A stretch of 31,507 nucleotides of DNA. Source: Strigamia acuminata (taxonomy: Eukaryota > Arthropoda > Chilopoda > Geophilomorpha > Linotaeniidae). Position numbers and translations under genes: made by a program. The notes under the pieces were generated by a model. The model was given only the letters and a program-made list of their open reading frames with translations, did not search any database and was not told where the DNA came from. Below, piece by piece: positions 8,971-19,540 of this stretch. Location: assembly GCA_949358305.1 (NCBI GenBank), contig CASHSZ010000067.1, positions 84,001 to 115,507 of the forward strand, written 5' to 3'. The first letter of the stretch is position 1, and the number at the start of each line of letters is the position of its first letter.

Positions 8971-9309
8971 CTAAACCGAGTGGTGGGAACGATTCCCCGA
9001 GGTCTTTTTAGTCAATGTCGCCCAAAACCCGAATCAACAAGCTAACTTTCAACGAGAAACGAAGACTGGAGCCGAATGCGGTGATAAGCGCTCATTCCAG
9101 ACTCGTGTAAGCGATCTCCGCTTAAAGCCAGTTGCTCTGAGCAGACGACGCAATCGCTTACCAAGGAAAAAGACGGGTTTATGGGCTCAAAACCCGACGA
9201 AACACTTAAACAGGATCCAGAAATTACCAAGCGAGTTGGTAAGCTAAACTAAAACTGTAAAATAAGTTGGGGACTTGGTAAAATGCGAGTCTCTCAAACT
9301 TTTGTTGCG

Positions 9310-9375
9310 TCCTGCTCGCAACACGCGCGATGTACGCGCGTGGCCGCGTGTTGAACGTGCGCACTACGCGCAAGA
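9310..9375 (+). repeat. CGCG-rich nested inverted repeats
   Basis: CAACACGCGCG, TACGCGCG and CGCGTGTTG blocks form overlapping short inverted pairs in a GC-rich island inside otherwise AT-rich arm DNA. The island is mirrored at 16027-16092. No coding signal is seen. Confidence 0.45.
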
Positions 9376-9469
9376 ACCGTACAAACCGAGGTAAAACGAA
9401 TTAAACACATATCTAATGCAAAAACAATTATTAAATACATCATTCTTGTTGCTGTTTGCAAACTTGCAA

Positions 9470-9930
9470 AACTTGCACCGAATTTGGGCAATTTTTTACA
9501 AATTTCAGCAGATTTTTGTCTATATTTGACAAATTTCAGCAGATTTCCTCAATCCTCAAACATTTGCTGATATTTCTCAAACATTTTCTAAAATTAATTG
9601 AAATCTGTCTGAAATTTGTCTTGAATGTGTCAAATATTGTCAAAAATCCGTGGAAATTTGTCAAATACTGGCAAAAATCCATGTAAATTTGTCAAAAATT
9701 GCCATAATTTGGTGCAAATTGTGTTAGATATTGGAAAAATTTATTTTAACGCTTCCAACGCGCCAGTAAATCGCGCGTGCACACGCGTGGATTTTTCGTC
9801 ATAGTTGGATGCGCGCAAACCTCACGTAACTTGCGCCAAAATTTGGCAATTTTTGACAAATTTCAGCAGATTTTTGCCAGTATTTGACAAATTTCCACTG
9901 ATTTTTGACAATATTTGACCCAACAACTGC
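9470..9930 (+). repeat. TTTGACAAATTTC-type degenerate subterminal repeats
   Basis: The motif TTTGACAAATTTC followed by AGATTTTTGCC recurs at roughly 30-base spacing in both orientations (for example near 9484-9560, 9640-9715 and 9838-9925). A shorter cluster lies at 8394-8470. The same family occurs at 15477-15922, 20100-20580 and 21760-22235. Dense copies of one short motif near element ends resemble transposase-binding subterminal repeats of foldback-type elements. Confidence 0.6.
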
Positions 9931-10289
9931 GCCACGTTCCAGGCGCCGGTTTAGGCATTTTAGACCCGTTTTAGACCGTTTTAGATGGCGAAAACGTTCT
10001 CTCCATCATTTTCTACCCCTGGGTGAGGTTTTCAGCGTTCATGATTGATGAAAAAGCTGTTTTCTAACTAGCTGTCCCATTGCTAGTTTTGGCGTCAGGT
10101 TTTAGCAACTTTCCAATCCGACTCTGTCGTCTGCACGACCTCCAAGACCGTTTTAGGGTTAATTTGAGTCAAATAATTCATTCTGGGGGTTGTTTTGGGT
10201 TTTTTACAAGTGTGTTTTTGTAGTTTTTATTGGTTTCAAACATTGTCAATTCTTTATACAAGTGTAACTTTCATTTCTCTGTATTTTGA

Positions 10290-10313
10290 GAACTTTGCAT
10301 TGCAGCAAAGTTC
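10290..10313 (+). repeat. Perfect 9-bp hairpin
   Basis: GAACTTTGC and GCAAAGTTC flank the loop ATTGCA. The hairpin is present in every arm copy (mirrored at 15089-15112) and sits between TTTTAG-rich DNA and the promoter-like block. A transcript structure or end-binding site is possible; no function is shown. Confidence 0.5.
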
Positions 10314-10559
10314 ATTTCTTGCCCCTTAATTATTGTGTAATTGTTGGTTTTCAAGCCCGTTTTTTAACAATAACTTTATTTGAAGTGCCTATTGTTTCAG
10401 TCACGTGCTTCCACGTGCCTTTTATTGTTGAGCAATTTCTTGGGCAGTTGCGCTCCTGTTGCTAGCATTGCCGCGCGTTCTCCGCGCGTGTACTCGCGCG
10501 TTTCGCATCACACACATTCGGGTTCAATGGCCTATCGCGGCGGCACATTGTGTGGCATA

Positions 10560-10660
10560 GCGCGGCACGTTGCAATTACGTGACGTGGCACGTTGCTGTT
10601 ACGTGACGCGATAGCCAGTATTTAAGCAGGGGATTCCATCATCGTTTACACAAATGCGCA
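10560..10660 (+). promoter_or_regulatory. Inward-facing promoter-like block (element 1, left arm)
   Basis: A 23-bp direct duplication carries two TTACGTGACG sites (10576 and 10599), which resemble bZIP/CRE-type sites. TATTTAAG follows at 10619-10626, as a TATA box would, and an ATG comes 28 bases later at 10654. Downstream lies the 56-bp hairpin array, which is open in all three frames. Order and spacing resemble a compact RNA polymerase II promoter; activity is an inference. Confidence 0.45.
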
Positions 10661-10696
10661 TTGCAACGTGGAGGCGCATTCGAGTCCTTTTCCCAA

Positions 10697-11348
10697 GCGA
10701 AATTTGTCCTTTTTCAACGCGAAATCGTATGCGATTCGCTTTCGAATCGAATACGAGTTTTGTCCTTTTTCAACGCGAAATCGTATGCGATTCGCTTTCG
10801 AATCGAATGCGAATTTTGCCCTTCTTCAACGCGAAATCGTATTCGACTCGCTTTCGAGTCGGATGCGAATTTTGCCCTTCTTCAACGCGAAATCGTATTC
10901 GACTCGCTTTCGAGTCGAATGCGAATTTTTCCCTTCTTCAACGCGAAATCGTATTCGACTCGCTTTCGAGTCGAATGCGAATTTTGCCCTTCTTCAACGC
11001 GAAATCGTATTCGACTCGTTTTCGAGTCGAGTACGAATTTTGCCCTTCTTCAAAGCGAAATCGTATTCGACTCGTTTTCGAGTCGAATGCGAATTCGTAT
11101 TCGACTCGTTTTCGAGTCGAGTACGAATTTTGCCCTTCTTCAACGCGAAATCGTATTCGACTCGTTTTCGAGTCGAATGCGAATTTTGCCCTTCTTCAAC
11201 GCGAAATCGTATTCGACTCGTTTTCGAGTCGAATGCGAATTTTGCCCTTCTTCAACGCGAAATCGTATTCGACTCGTTTTCGAGTCGAATGCGAATTTTG
11301 CCCTTCTTCAACGCGAAATCGTATTCGACTCGTTTTCGAGTCGAATAC
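10697..11348 (+). repeat. 56-bp tandem hairpin array (element 1, left)
   Basis: Eleven TCAACGC (one TCAAAGC) landmarks recur from 10714 to 11308 at exactly 56 bases, with one 90-base step at 11050-11140 caused by an extra 34-bp partial unit. Each unit contains ATTCGACTCG, a TTTT or CTTT loop, then CGAGTCGAAT, so each can form a 10-bp hairpin. No stop occurs in any forward frame. Because 56 is not a multiple of 3, all three frames encode the same 56-residue periodic peptide in different phase. It reads as satellite DNA rather than a gene. Confidence 0.85.
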
Positions 11349-14053
11349 GAGATAGTCGATGACCCGTTCCCGGACTTTGACTCGTACGACTCGTATTCGA
11401 GATGTATTCGAGATGTATTCGAATCGTATTCGAGTCGCATTCGAGATGGTCGATGATTTCCACTCGCTCGTATACGCGTTGTATACGAGCTCGTATTTTG
11501 ATCGTAATCGTAAACGAATCGTTTACAAGTCGTATACAAGTCGTATACGACGTGTATACACCTCGTATACGAACGAAGTTTGGAAAATCCACCGGATACT
11601 TACTACGACATGAAAACACATAGTAGTCACATACGTCTTATTTGGAAATTGTGTTTTCACAAACTTCGTTCGTATACGAGGTGTATACACGTCGTATACG
11701 ACTTGTATACGACTTGTAAACGATTCGTTTACGATTACGATCAAAATACGAGCTCGTATACAACGCGTATACGAGCGAGTGGAAATCATCGACCATCTCG
11801 AATGCGACTCGAATACGATTCGAATACATCTCGAATACATCTCGAATACGAGTCGTACGAGTCAAAGTCCGGGAACGGGTCATCGACTATCTCGTATTCG
11901 AGTTGTTACGAGTTCGTATTTTGATCGTATTCGTATTCGAATCGAATTCGAATCGTATTCGAATCGAATTCGAGTCGTATTCGAGATGGTCGATGATTTC
12001 CACTCGCTCGTATACGCGTTGTATACGAGCTCGTATTTTGATCGTAATCGTAAACGAATCGTTTACAAGTCGTATACAAGTCGTATACGACGTGTATACA
12101 CCTCGTATACGAACGAAGTTTGTGAAAACACAATTTCCAAATAAGACGTATGTGACTACTATGTGTTTTCATGTCGTAGTAAGTATCCGGTGGATTTTCC
12201 AAACTTCGTTCGTATACGAGGTGTATACACGTCGTATACGACTTGTATACGACTTGTAAACGATTCGTTTACGATTACGATCAAAATACGAGCTCGTATA
12301 CAACGCGTATACGAGCGAGTGGAAATCATCGACCATCTCGAATGCGACTCGAATACGATTCGAATACATCTCGAATACATCTCGAATACGAGTCGTACGA
12401 GTCAAAGTCCGGGAACGGGTCATCGACTATCTCGTATTCGAGTTGTTACGAGTTCGTATTTTGATCGTATTCGTATTCGAATCGAATTCGAATCGTATTC
12501 GAATCGAATTCGAGTCGTATTCGAGATGGTCGATGATTTCCACTCGCTCGTATACGCGTTGTATACGAGCTCGTATTTTGATCGTAATCGTAAACGAATC
12601 GTTTACAAGTCGTATACAAGTCGTATACGACATGTATACACCTCGTATACGAACGAAGTTTGTGAAAACACAATTTCCAAATAAGACGTATGTGACTACT
12701 ATGTGTTTTCATGTCGTAGTAAGTATCCGGTGGATTTTCCAAACTTCGTTCGTATACGAGGTGTATACACGTCGTATACGACTTGTATACGACTTGTAAA
12801 CGATTCGTTTACGATTACGATCAAAATACGAGCTCGTATACAACGCGTATACGAGCGAGTGGAAATCATCGACCATCTCGAATGCGACTCGAATACGATT
12901 CGAATACATCTCGAATACATCTCGAATACGAGTCGTACGAGTCAAAGTCCGGGAACGGGTCATCGACTATCTCGTATTCGAGTTGTTACGAGTTCGTATT
13001 TTGATCGTATTCGTATTCGAATCGAATTCGAATCGTATTCGAATCGAATTCGAGTCGTATTCGAGATGGTCGATGATTTCCACTCGCTCGTATACGCGTT
13101 GTATACGAGCTCGTATTTTGATCGTAATCGTAAACGAATCGTTTACAAGTCGTATACAAGTCGTATACGACATGTATACACCTCGTATACGAACGAAGTT
13201 TGTGAAAACACAATTTCCAAATAAGACGTATGTGACTACTATGTGTTTTCATGTCGTAGTAAGTATCCGGTGGATTTTCCAAACTTCGTTCGTATACGAG
13301 GTGTATACACGTCGTATACGACTTGTATACGACTTGTAAACGATTCGTTTACGATTACGATCAAAATACGAGCTCGTATACAACGCGTATACGAGCGAGT
13401 GGAAATCATCGACCATCTCGAATGCGACTCGAATACGATTCGAATACATCTCGAATACATCTCGAATACGAGTCGTACGAGTCAAAGTCCGGGAACGGGT
13501 CATCGACTATCTCGTATTCGAGTTGTTACGAGTTCGTATTTTGATCGTATTCGTATTCGAATCGAATTCGAATCGTATTCGAATCGAATTCGAGTCGTAT
13601 TCGAGATGGTCGATGATTTCCACTCGCTCGTATACGCGTTGTATACGAGCTCGTATTTTGATCGTAATCGTAAACGAATCGTTTACAAGTCGTATACAAG
13701 TCGTATACGACGTGTATACACCTCGTATACGAACGAAGTTTGTGAAAACACAATTTCCAAATAAGACGTATGTGACTACTATGTGTTTTCATGTCGTAGT
13801 AAGTATCCGGTGGATTTTCCAAACTTCGTTCGTATACGAGGTGTATACACGTCGTATACAACTTGTATACGACTTGTAAACGATTCGTTTACGATTACGA
13901 TCAAAATACGAGCTCGTATACAACGCGTATACGAGCGAGTGGAAATCATCGACCATCTCGAATGCGACTCGAATACGATTCGAATACATCTCGAATACAT
14001 CTCGAATACGAGTCGTACGAGTCAAAGTCCGGGAACGGGTCATCGACTATCTC
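11349..14053 (+). repeat. 540-bp palindromic satellite array (element 1, 5 modules)
   Basis: The repeat unit is a 143-bp arm, a 79-bp asymmetric loop, the complementary 143-bp arm, a 90-bp linker and an 85-bp linker, adding up to exactly 540 bp. In the clearest unit the arms are 11979-12121 and 12201-12343, with the loop at 12122-12200. Loops lie at 11582, 12122, 12662, 13202 and 13742; the first is inverted relative to the rest. The arms contain nested small palindromes built from CGTATACG and GTAAACGA. Open frames inside are by-products of the repeats. Confidence 0.85.
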
Positions 14054-14705
14054 GTATTCGACTCGAAAACGAGTCGAATACGATTTCGCGTTGAAGAAGG
14101 GCAAAATTCGCATTCGACTCGAAAACGAGTCGAATACGATTTCGCGTTGAAGAAGGGCAAAATTCGCATTCGACTCGAAAACGAGTCGAATACGATTTCG
14201 CGTTGAAGAAGGGCAAAATTCGCATTCGACTCGAAAACGAGTCGAATACGATTTCGCGTTGAAGAAGGGCAAAATTCGTACTCGACTCGAAAACGAGTCG
14301 AATACGAATTCGCATTCGACTCGAAAACGAGTCGAATACGATTTCGCTTTGAAGAAGGGCAAAATTCGTACTCGACTCGAAAACGAGTCGAATACGATTT
14401 CGCGTTGAAGAAGGGCAAAATTCGCATTCGACTCGAAAGCGAGTCGAATACGATTTCGCGTTGAAGAAGGGAAAAATTCGCATTCGACTCGAAAGCGAGT
14501 CGAATACGATTTCGCGTTGAAGAAGGGCAAAATTCGCATCCGACTCGAAAGCGAGTCGAATACGATTTCGCGTTGAAGAAGGGCAAAATTCGCATTCGAT
14601 TCGAAAGCGAATCGCATACGATTTCGCGTTGAAAAAGGACAAAACTCGTATTCGATTCGAAAGCGAATCGCATACGATTTCGCGTTGAAAAAGGACAAAT
14701 TTCGC
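14054..14705 (-). repeat. 56-bp tandem hairpin array (element 1, right)
   Basis: Reverse-complement copy of the left array, including the single CTTTGAAG variant unit (near 14346) that mirrors the TCAAAGC variant at 11050. Shared private variants show the two arms were recently copied from each other or are kept identical by conversion. Confidence 0.85.
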
Positions 14706-14741
14706 TTGGGAAAAGGACTCGAATGCGCCTCCACGTTGCAA

Positions 14742-14842
14742 TGCGCATTTGTGTAAACGATGATGGAATCCCCTGCTTAAATACTGGCTATCGCGTCACG
14801 TAACAGCAACGTGCCACGTCACGTAATTGCAACGTGCCGCGC
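14742..14842 (-). promoter_or_regulatory. Inward-facing promoter-like block (element 1, right arm)
   Basis: Mirror copy of 10560-10660, facing left into the array. With the left copy it forms a convergent pair around the satellite core, so double-stranded RNA could be made if both are active. Confidence 0.4.
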
Positions 14843-17369
14843 TATGCCACACAATGTGCCGCCGCGATAGGCCATTGAACCCGAATGTGTGTGATGCGAA
14901 ACGCGCGAGTACACGCGCGGAGAACGCGCGGCAATGCTAGCAACAGGAGCGCAACTGCCCAAGAAATTGCTCAACAATAAAAGGCACGTGGAAGCACGTG
15001 ACTGAAACAATAGGCACTTCAAATAAAGTTATTGTTAAAAAACGGGCTTGAAAACCAACAATTACACAATAATTAAGGGGCAAGAAATGAACTTTGCTGC
15101 AATGCAAAGTTCTCAAAATACAGAGAAATGAAAGTTACACTTGTATAAAGAATTGACAATGTTTGAAACCAATAAAAACTACAAAAACACACTTGTAAAA
15201 AACCCAAAACAACCCCCAGAATGAATTATTTGACTCAAATTAACCCTAAAACGGTCTTGGAGGTCGTGCAGACGACAGAGTCGGATTGGAAAGTTGCTAA
15301 AACCTGACGCCAAAACTAGCAATGGGACAGCTAGTTAGAAAACAGCTTTTTCATCAATCATGAACGCTGAAAACCTCACCCAGGGGTAGAAAATGATGGA
15401 GAGAACGTTTTCGCCATCTAAAACGGTCTAAAACGGGTCTAAAATGCCTAAACCGGCGCCTGGAACGTGGCGCAGTTGTTGGGTCAAATATTGTCAAAAA
15501 TCAGTGGAAATTTGTCAAATACTGGCAAAAATCTGCTGAAATTTGTCAAAAATTGCCAAATTTTGGCGCAAGTTACGTGAGGTTTGCGCGCATCCAACTA
15601 TGACGAAAAATCCACGCGTGTGCACGCGCGATTTACTGGCGCGTTGGAAGCGTTAAAATAAATTTTTCCAATATCTAACACAATTTGCACCAAATTATGG
15701 CAATTTTTGACAAATTTACATGGATTTTTGCCAGTATTTGACAAATTTCCACGGATTTTTGACAATATTTGACACATTCAAGACAAATTTCAGACAGATT
15801 TCAATTAATTTTAGAAAATGTTTGAGAAATATCAGCAAATGTTTGAGGATTGAGGAAATCTGCTGAAATTTGTCAAATATAGACAAAAATCTGCTGAAAT
15901 TTGTAAAAAATTGCCCAAATTCGGTGCAAGTTTTGCAAGTTTGCAAACAGCAACAAGAATGATGTATTTAATAATTGTTTTTGCATTAGATATGTGTTTA
16001 ATTCGTTTTACCTCGGTTTGTACGGTTCTTGCGCGTAGTGCGCACGTTCAACACGCGGCCACGCGCGTACATCGCGCGTGTTGCGAGCAGGACGCAACAA
16101 AAGTTTGAGAGACTCGCATTTTACCAAGTCCCCAACTTATTTTACAGTTTTAGTTTAGCTTACCAACTCGCTTGGTAATTTCTGGATCCTGTTTAAGTGT
16201 TTCGTCGGGTTTTGAGCCCATAAACCCGTCTTTTTCCTTGGTAAGCGATTGCGTCGTCTGCTCAGAGCAACTGGCTTTAAGCGGAGATCGCTTACACGAG
16301 TCTGGAATGAGCGCTTATCACCGCATTCGGCTCCAGTCTTCGTTTCTCGTTGAAAGTTAGCTTGTTGATTCGGGTTTTGGGCGACATTGACTAAAAAGAC
16401 CTCGGGGAATCGTTCCCACCACTCGGTTTAGTCGTTTTCGAGACCCACGACCTCGAAAACGAAGTTAGAAGTGGCTCAAGGCCACTAGCGTGTCTGGCAG
16501 ATAGCCATTTTGGTGATTTACGGGCGTCGGGCCCTTGTTCTTTGTTTCCCGTCTTTGCTCCTTTGTTTTTATTTGGTATTCAAGGTTCCTAAGCCTACAG
16601 TAGATTGGGATTAAATTCCCATGAAGATTTATTAAGTATTCATTGGTAAAAACGAATATTTCCGCCGGCGCGTTTCTCTCATAGGTTTCGGTTCGCTCGA
16701 ATCTCATTTTCGAGCGACCCAGCGAATGCGCCAAGTTACAGGCGCCAGCTTAGCAGTTTTAGACTCGTTTTCGACCGTTCTAGTGTCAAAAAACGCGTAG
16801 AGCACGTTTTGCGACCTTTGGAAGGGCTTTTCCGACACCTAAGTGGTCGGAAAAGTGCTCTTCTGAGTTAAGACTCCTTTTGGCATTTTAGCGTCAGCAT
16901 AAGAAATTCCTCAAACTTTTATTGAAATCTCTCAAAAATTTCTAAAATTAATTGAAATTTGTCTGAAAATTGTCAAATATTGGCAAAAATCTGCAGAAAT
17001 TTGTCAAATACGCGATCGCATTGCGACAGAAAGTCGTTTACGACTCCAATACGCACCCGTGCGTGTTTGTATCGCAACACGAAACTCAAACGCGCCACCG
17101 CGTTGCAAGACAACCAAATTTACAAACGCAAACGCGCATTTGAGACAAAAACGAGTTTATTTTATTCACTCTCGCTTGATCCCCCTTCATCGCGCCTCGT
17201 TGCTCCTGTGAAAAAAATATATGAGAATGCACAGAAATGAACCTTCCAATACTTAAATGAAAATTGGCAACCTTGACACAAAACAGTCTATCGACACTCC
17301 CAACACCACCCCGGACATTTTTCGGAAGAGTATGGTCCACCCGGAATTCCCAGAATAGTCACCCCCGAA

Positions 17370-17510
17370 ATGCGGATTTCGCGGAAGCCAATCCGCGAAA
17401 AGGATATGTTTTTAGCGGCGCGCCGACGCGTGCGACACACGCTTCTGGAGTGCTTAACCTTATGGCGCGCATGCGGATTTTGCGGAGTGCGAAAGGGACC
17501 CCATTTTTAA
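17370..17510 (+). other. Short frame starting in the element tip (46 codons)
   Basis: The ATG and the 11 codons MRISRKPIREK come from the foldback tip, and the remaining codons come from flanking DNA before a TAA at 17508-17510. The identical 11-codon start opens the pX-like gene (8032) and the frame at 31328. The body is short, GC-rich and not recognised. It is listed because it shows what the tip does to adjacent DNA, not as a likely gene. Confidence 0.3.
17404..17457. other. 54-bp spacer between the two foldback elements
   Basis: It begins with ATAT (candidate target duplication of element 1) and ends with TTAA at 17454-17457, followed by CCTTATGG. It is GC-rich in the middle (GGCGCGCC, ACGCGT). 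If element 2 starts at 17458, these are the only bases separating the insertions. Confidence 0.4.
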
Positions 17511-17539
17511 CATTACGGCTGCCTATATGCTGATCCCCT

Positions 17540-18057
17540 GTTCGCAATTTTGCGGCGGATTTTGCGGATTTTGATCAATCCGCAGAAATTGCACTTTACA
17601 AGTTTATTTTATGATTTTGTACCATTTTGTAACTTAAAAACACAAATGAACAATGTAATCACTCTATAATGCTGTTGGTTTAATCAGCACATTGTACTGC
17701 ACAAAAACGCGCGCGCTCGCGATAGTACATCACCAAATGTACTTGCACTCACTCAAGTGGCATTTTTAGCCATTTTTCGTAGTAAAAATGGCCGTTTTTC
17801 GTCAAAATGGTCATTTTCAGCCATTTTTCATAGTGAAAATGGCTTTCTTCGTCGTTTTTTCTATAAAAAATGGCTGTTTTTCATCAAAAATGGCCGTTTT
17901 CATCATTGAAACGTTATAAAAATGTAACTTTTCAATGGCGTTTTGACGGAACCGATAAATTTTGAAATTTCACACATTGAAACCCTAATACAGGTGAATT
18001 AGTGACGCCTAATTTGTTTTAACAAATAAAGCAAACTACATCTCGCAATTTTGCATC
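17540..18057. repeat. Non-coding DNA with AAAATGG/CCATTTT inverted repeats
   Basis: GCGGATT-type repeats lie at about 17550-17587. From 17758 to 17925 a block of the form GCCATTTTTC, GTAGT or ATAGT, then AAAATGGC is repeated several times, giving overlapping hairpins. The rest is AT-rich without a recognisable gene. Confidence 0.45.
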
Positions 18058-19085
18058 GTACCGCATCACCTCGCCTCATTTCCGGTCTGGAAAATTAATG
18101 AAAATTAATAAACGCCCCGGCGTTTATTTGAGGCAATACGGCAATACGGCAATTGGAACCCGAAAATAACGTGGGGCTGTGTGAAAACCTGGATTTGAAT
18201 TTCGTCAACGCGCGCGTTGACGCATGGGGAATGTGGGGGTCCCTTCCCAGTCAATTTCACCCCTAAAATATCCCGAAATTGACGATACATGCATTTCCAG
18301 TTAGAAAAATTGAGCTTCATGTAAATTTTGATTGTTTAGCTTTTTTTTGAAATTTCACCAATTTTCCTTATCTCCAGCCTTCCTCGCTCATTTGACACCA
18401 AAATGACCTGCATTGAGGATTTTTCCCATAATCCTTTTCGCATGTATGGAGCGCAAACAGTCGCAATAAATGAATTCAGCGGAATTCGACCTTGAGTTTG
18501 CGACGCCATCTTGAATATGAGTAAAAGCACAGTATGGTGTCAATTATTCGAACTGATCGCGGAGCATGGGACAAAAATTGAATAAAAACGAAGAAATATG
18601 ATTAAAATTCAACAGAAATCTACACAAAATGATAAGAAATGTATAAACATTGATCAGAAATCGACAAAAATCGACTGAAACCTGACAATAATCAATTCAG
18701 AATGACAAATAACGATTACAATTGGCAAAAATTGATCAAAAATACAGAAAAATCGATTAAAAACCAGCAAAAAACGAACAGAAATCGATAAAATCAATTA
18801 AAAATCAACAAATAGCCATTTTGTTTGTTTTTGAACAAATTAAGAACTTTGAAAACACACGACAATTTGAAAGAATAAAAACCGGGGTCAAATACGCGCA
18901 GCTACTCGTTTGAACGCCGGGGAGGTGTGGGTGATGTGCCTCGAATAAACGCCGGGGCGTTTATTTATTACCAAGGCGGGATGTGAGGCGCGAATGAAAG
19001 CCCAAGTTGGACATTGCCTCGAATAAACGCCGGGGCGTTTATTTATTTCCAAGACGAGAAGTGAGGCGAGATGATGCGGTGCGAC
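18058..19085. mobile_element. MITE-like element with about 80-bp terminal inverted repeats
   Basis: The left end (18058-18136, CCGCATCACCTCGCCTCATT near the tip) matches the reverse complement of 19007-19085. Both ends include a hairpin in which AATAAACGCC and GGCGTTTATT are separated by two bases. A second, diverged copy of the right end lies at about 18936-19000, so that end is tandemly duplicated. The interior (about 18590-18810) is A-rich with a degenerate AAAATCGA-like motif and encodes no transposase. The superfamily is not identified. Confidence 0.6.
18580..18830 (+). repeat. Degenerate A-rich short-period repeat
   Basis: Short variants of AAAAATYGAYNAAAAA recur throughout this stretch in the interior of the MITE-like element. 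No frame of note is present. Confidence 0.4.
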
Positions 19086-19540
19086 GTATTCAAGGGGGTA
19101 TTCAAGGCAGTACGCCATGTTTTCCACTATTATTCAAGGCCATGTTTTCCAGTATTTTATTTTTACCATTTTGTAAGTTTATTGCAATATGTATAAAGTT
19201 TATTGCTTTTTGTATGAAGAGTAGTATTCTTTGTGTAATGTGTCTTTATAAACATCACACACAACGGTTTTTTCTGTTTTCTTCATGTTTATGTTTCGCG
19301 TATGCACGTGAAGCCCTGGCACATCTGTCGAACACCTGTACGCATTTGGACGCGCTCAGGGCGCTACATCGCGTGCTGAAACGCGCTGACGGCGCTACAT
19401 CACGCATAGTAGCATATATATCACACACATTTCGCGCCCACGACAAAGTACGAACTCATGGCGATCACCAAAGAACATTTACTCTTCCACACACGTTTTA
19501 TTTTCTCACAGTCCTGTACACATTTAACTTGCGCGCGCAC
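19086..19540. other. No gene recognised
   Basis: AT-rich DNA up to about 19290, then a more GC-rich part with a short direct repeat (GGCGCTACATC twice, near 19370 and 19394). A frame of 284 codons without an ATG start runs from 19007 to 19861, but it begins in the MITE end, crosses into the tandem duplication and has no protein-like features. Confidence 0.5.

Larger units (their letters stand above)
7999..11803 (+). repeat. Left inverted arm of element 1 (about 3.8 kb)
   Basis: The arm is nearly identical to the reverse complement of 13599-17403; a difference seen is one base at 11542 against 13860. Outside to inside it holds the GC-rich tip hairpin, non-coding hairpin-rich DNA (8040-9300), TTTGACAAATTTC-type repeats, a promoter-like block, the 56-bp array and the first palindromic module. 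The match stops exactly at the inner edge of that module (11803). Confidence 0.85.
7999..17403. mobile_element. Giant foldback element 1
   Basis: Positions p and 25402-p are complementary across both outer parts, so this 9.4-kb block is a giant inverted repeat centred at 12701. The ends are CCTTTTCGCGG and its complement, directly abutted by ATAT at 7995-7998 and 17404-17407, consistent with a 4-bp target duplication. No transposase or other recognisable protein is encoded; all internal frames are repeat-derived. It is best read as a non-autonomous foldback DNA transposon lodged at the 5' end of the pX-like gene. An alternative is a rearranged palindrome that captured the gene's first codons. 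Confidence 0.75.
13599..17403 (-). repeat. Right inverted arm of element 1
   Basis: This is the mirror image of the left arm: the outermost palindromic module, the 56-bp array (14054-14705), the promoter-like block (14742-14842), the TTTGACAAATTTC-type repeats (15477-15922), the hairpin cluster (16432-16862) and the tip ending GG at 17403. It is also near-identical to 27557-31361 at a constant offset of 13958 bases. Confidence 0.85.

Noticed and set aside
10654-11456. Three overlapping forward frames of 233-262 codons (and their mirrored copies) as repeat proteins
   Set aside because: They exist because the 56-bp unit has no stop in any forward frame. Two of the three begin at TTG or GTG, composition is dictated by the hairpin DNA, and the same translation appears in every frame.
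11349-14053. Many frames of 70-170 codons in the 540-bp arrays
   Set aside because: They recur identically every 540 bases on both strands, the expected by-product of stop-poor palindromic satellite DNA.
10697-14053. CRISPR array
   Set aside because: Units are contiguous without unique spacers, are palindromic at all scales, and no cas-like gene is present; the context is eukaryotic.
7999-17403. Inverted repeat as the Polinton's own terminal repeats
   Set aside because: Polinton ends typically carry 6-bp duplications and AG-starting repeats. Here the flanks are 4-bp AT-only, a third copy with unrelated flank exists at 31361, and the arms hold satellite DNA. A virus-like terminal-repeat junction remains possible but is less well supported.
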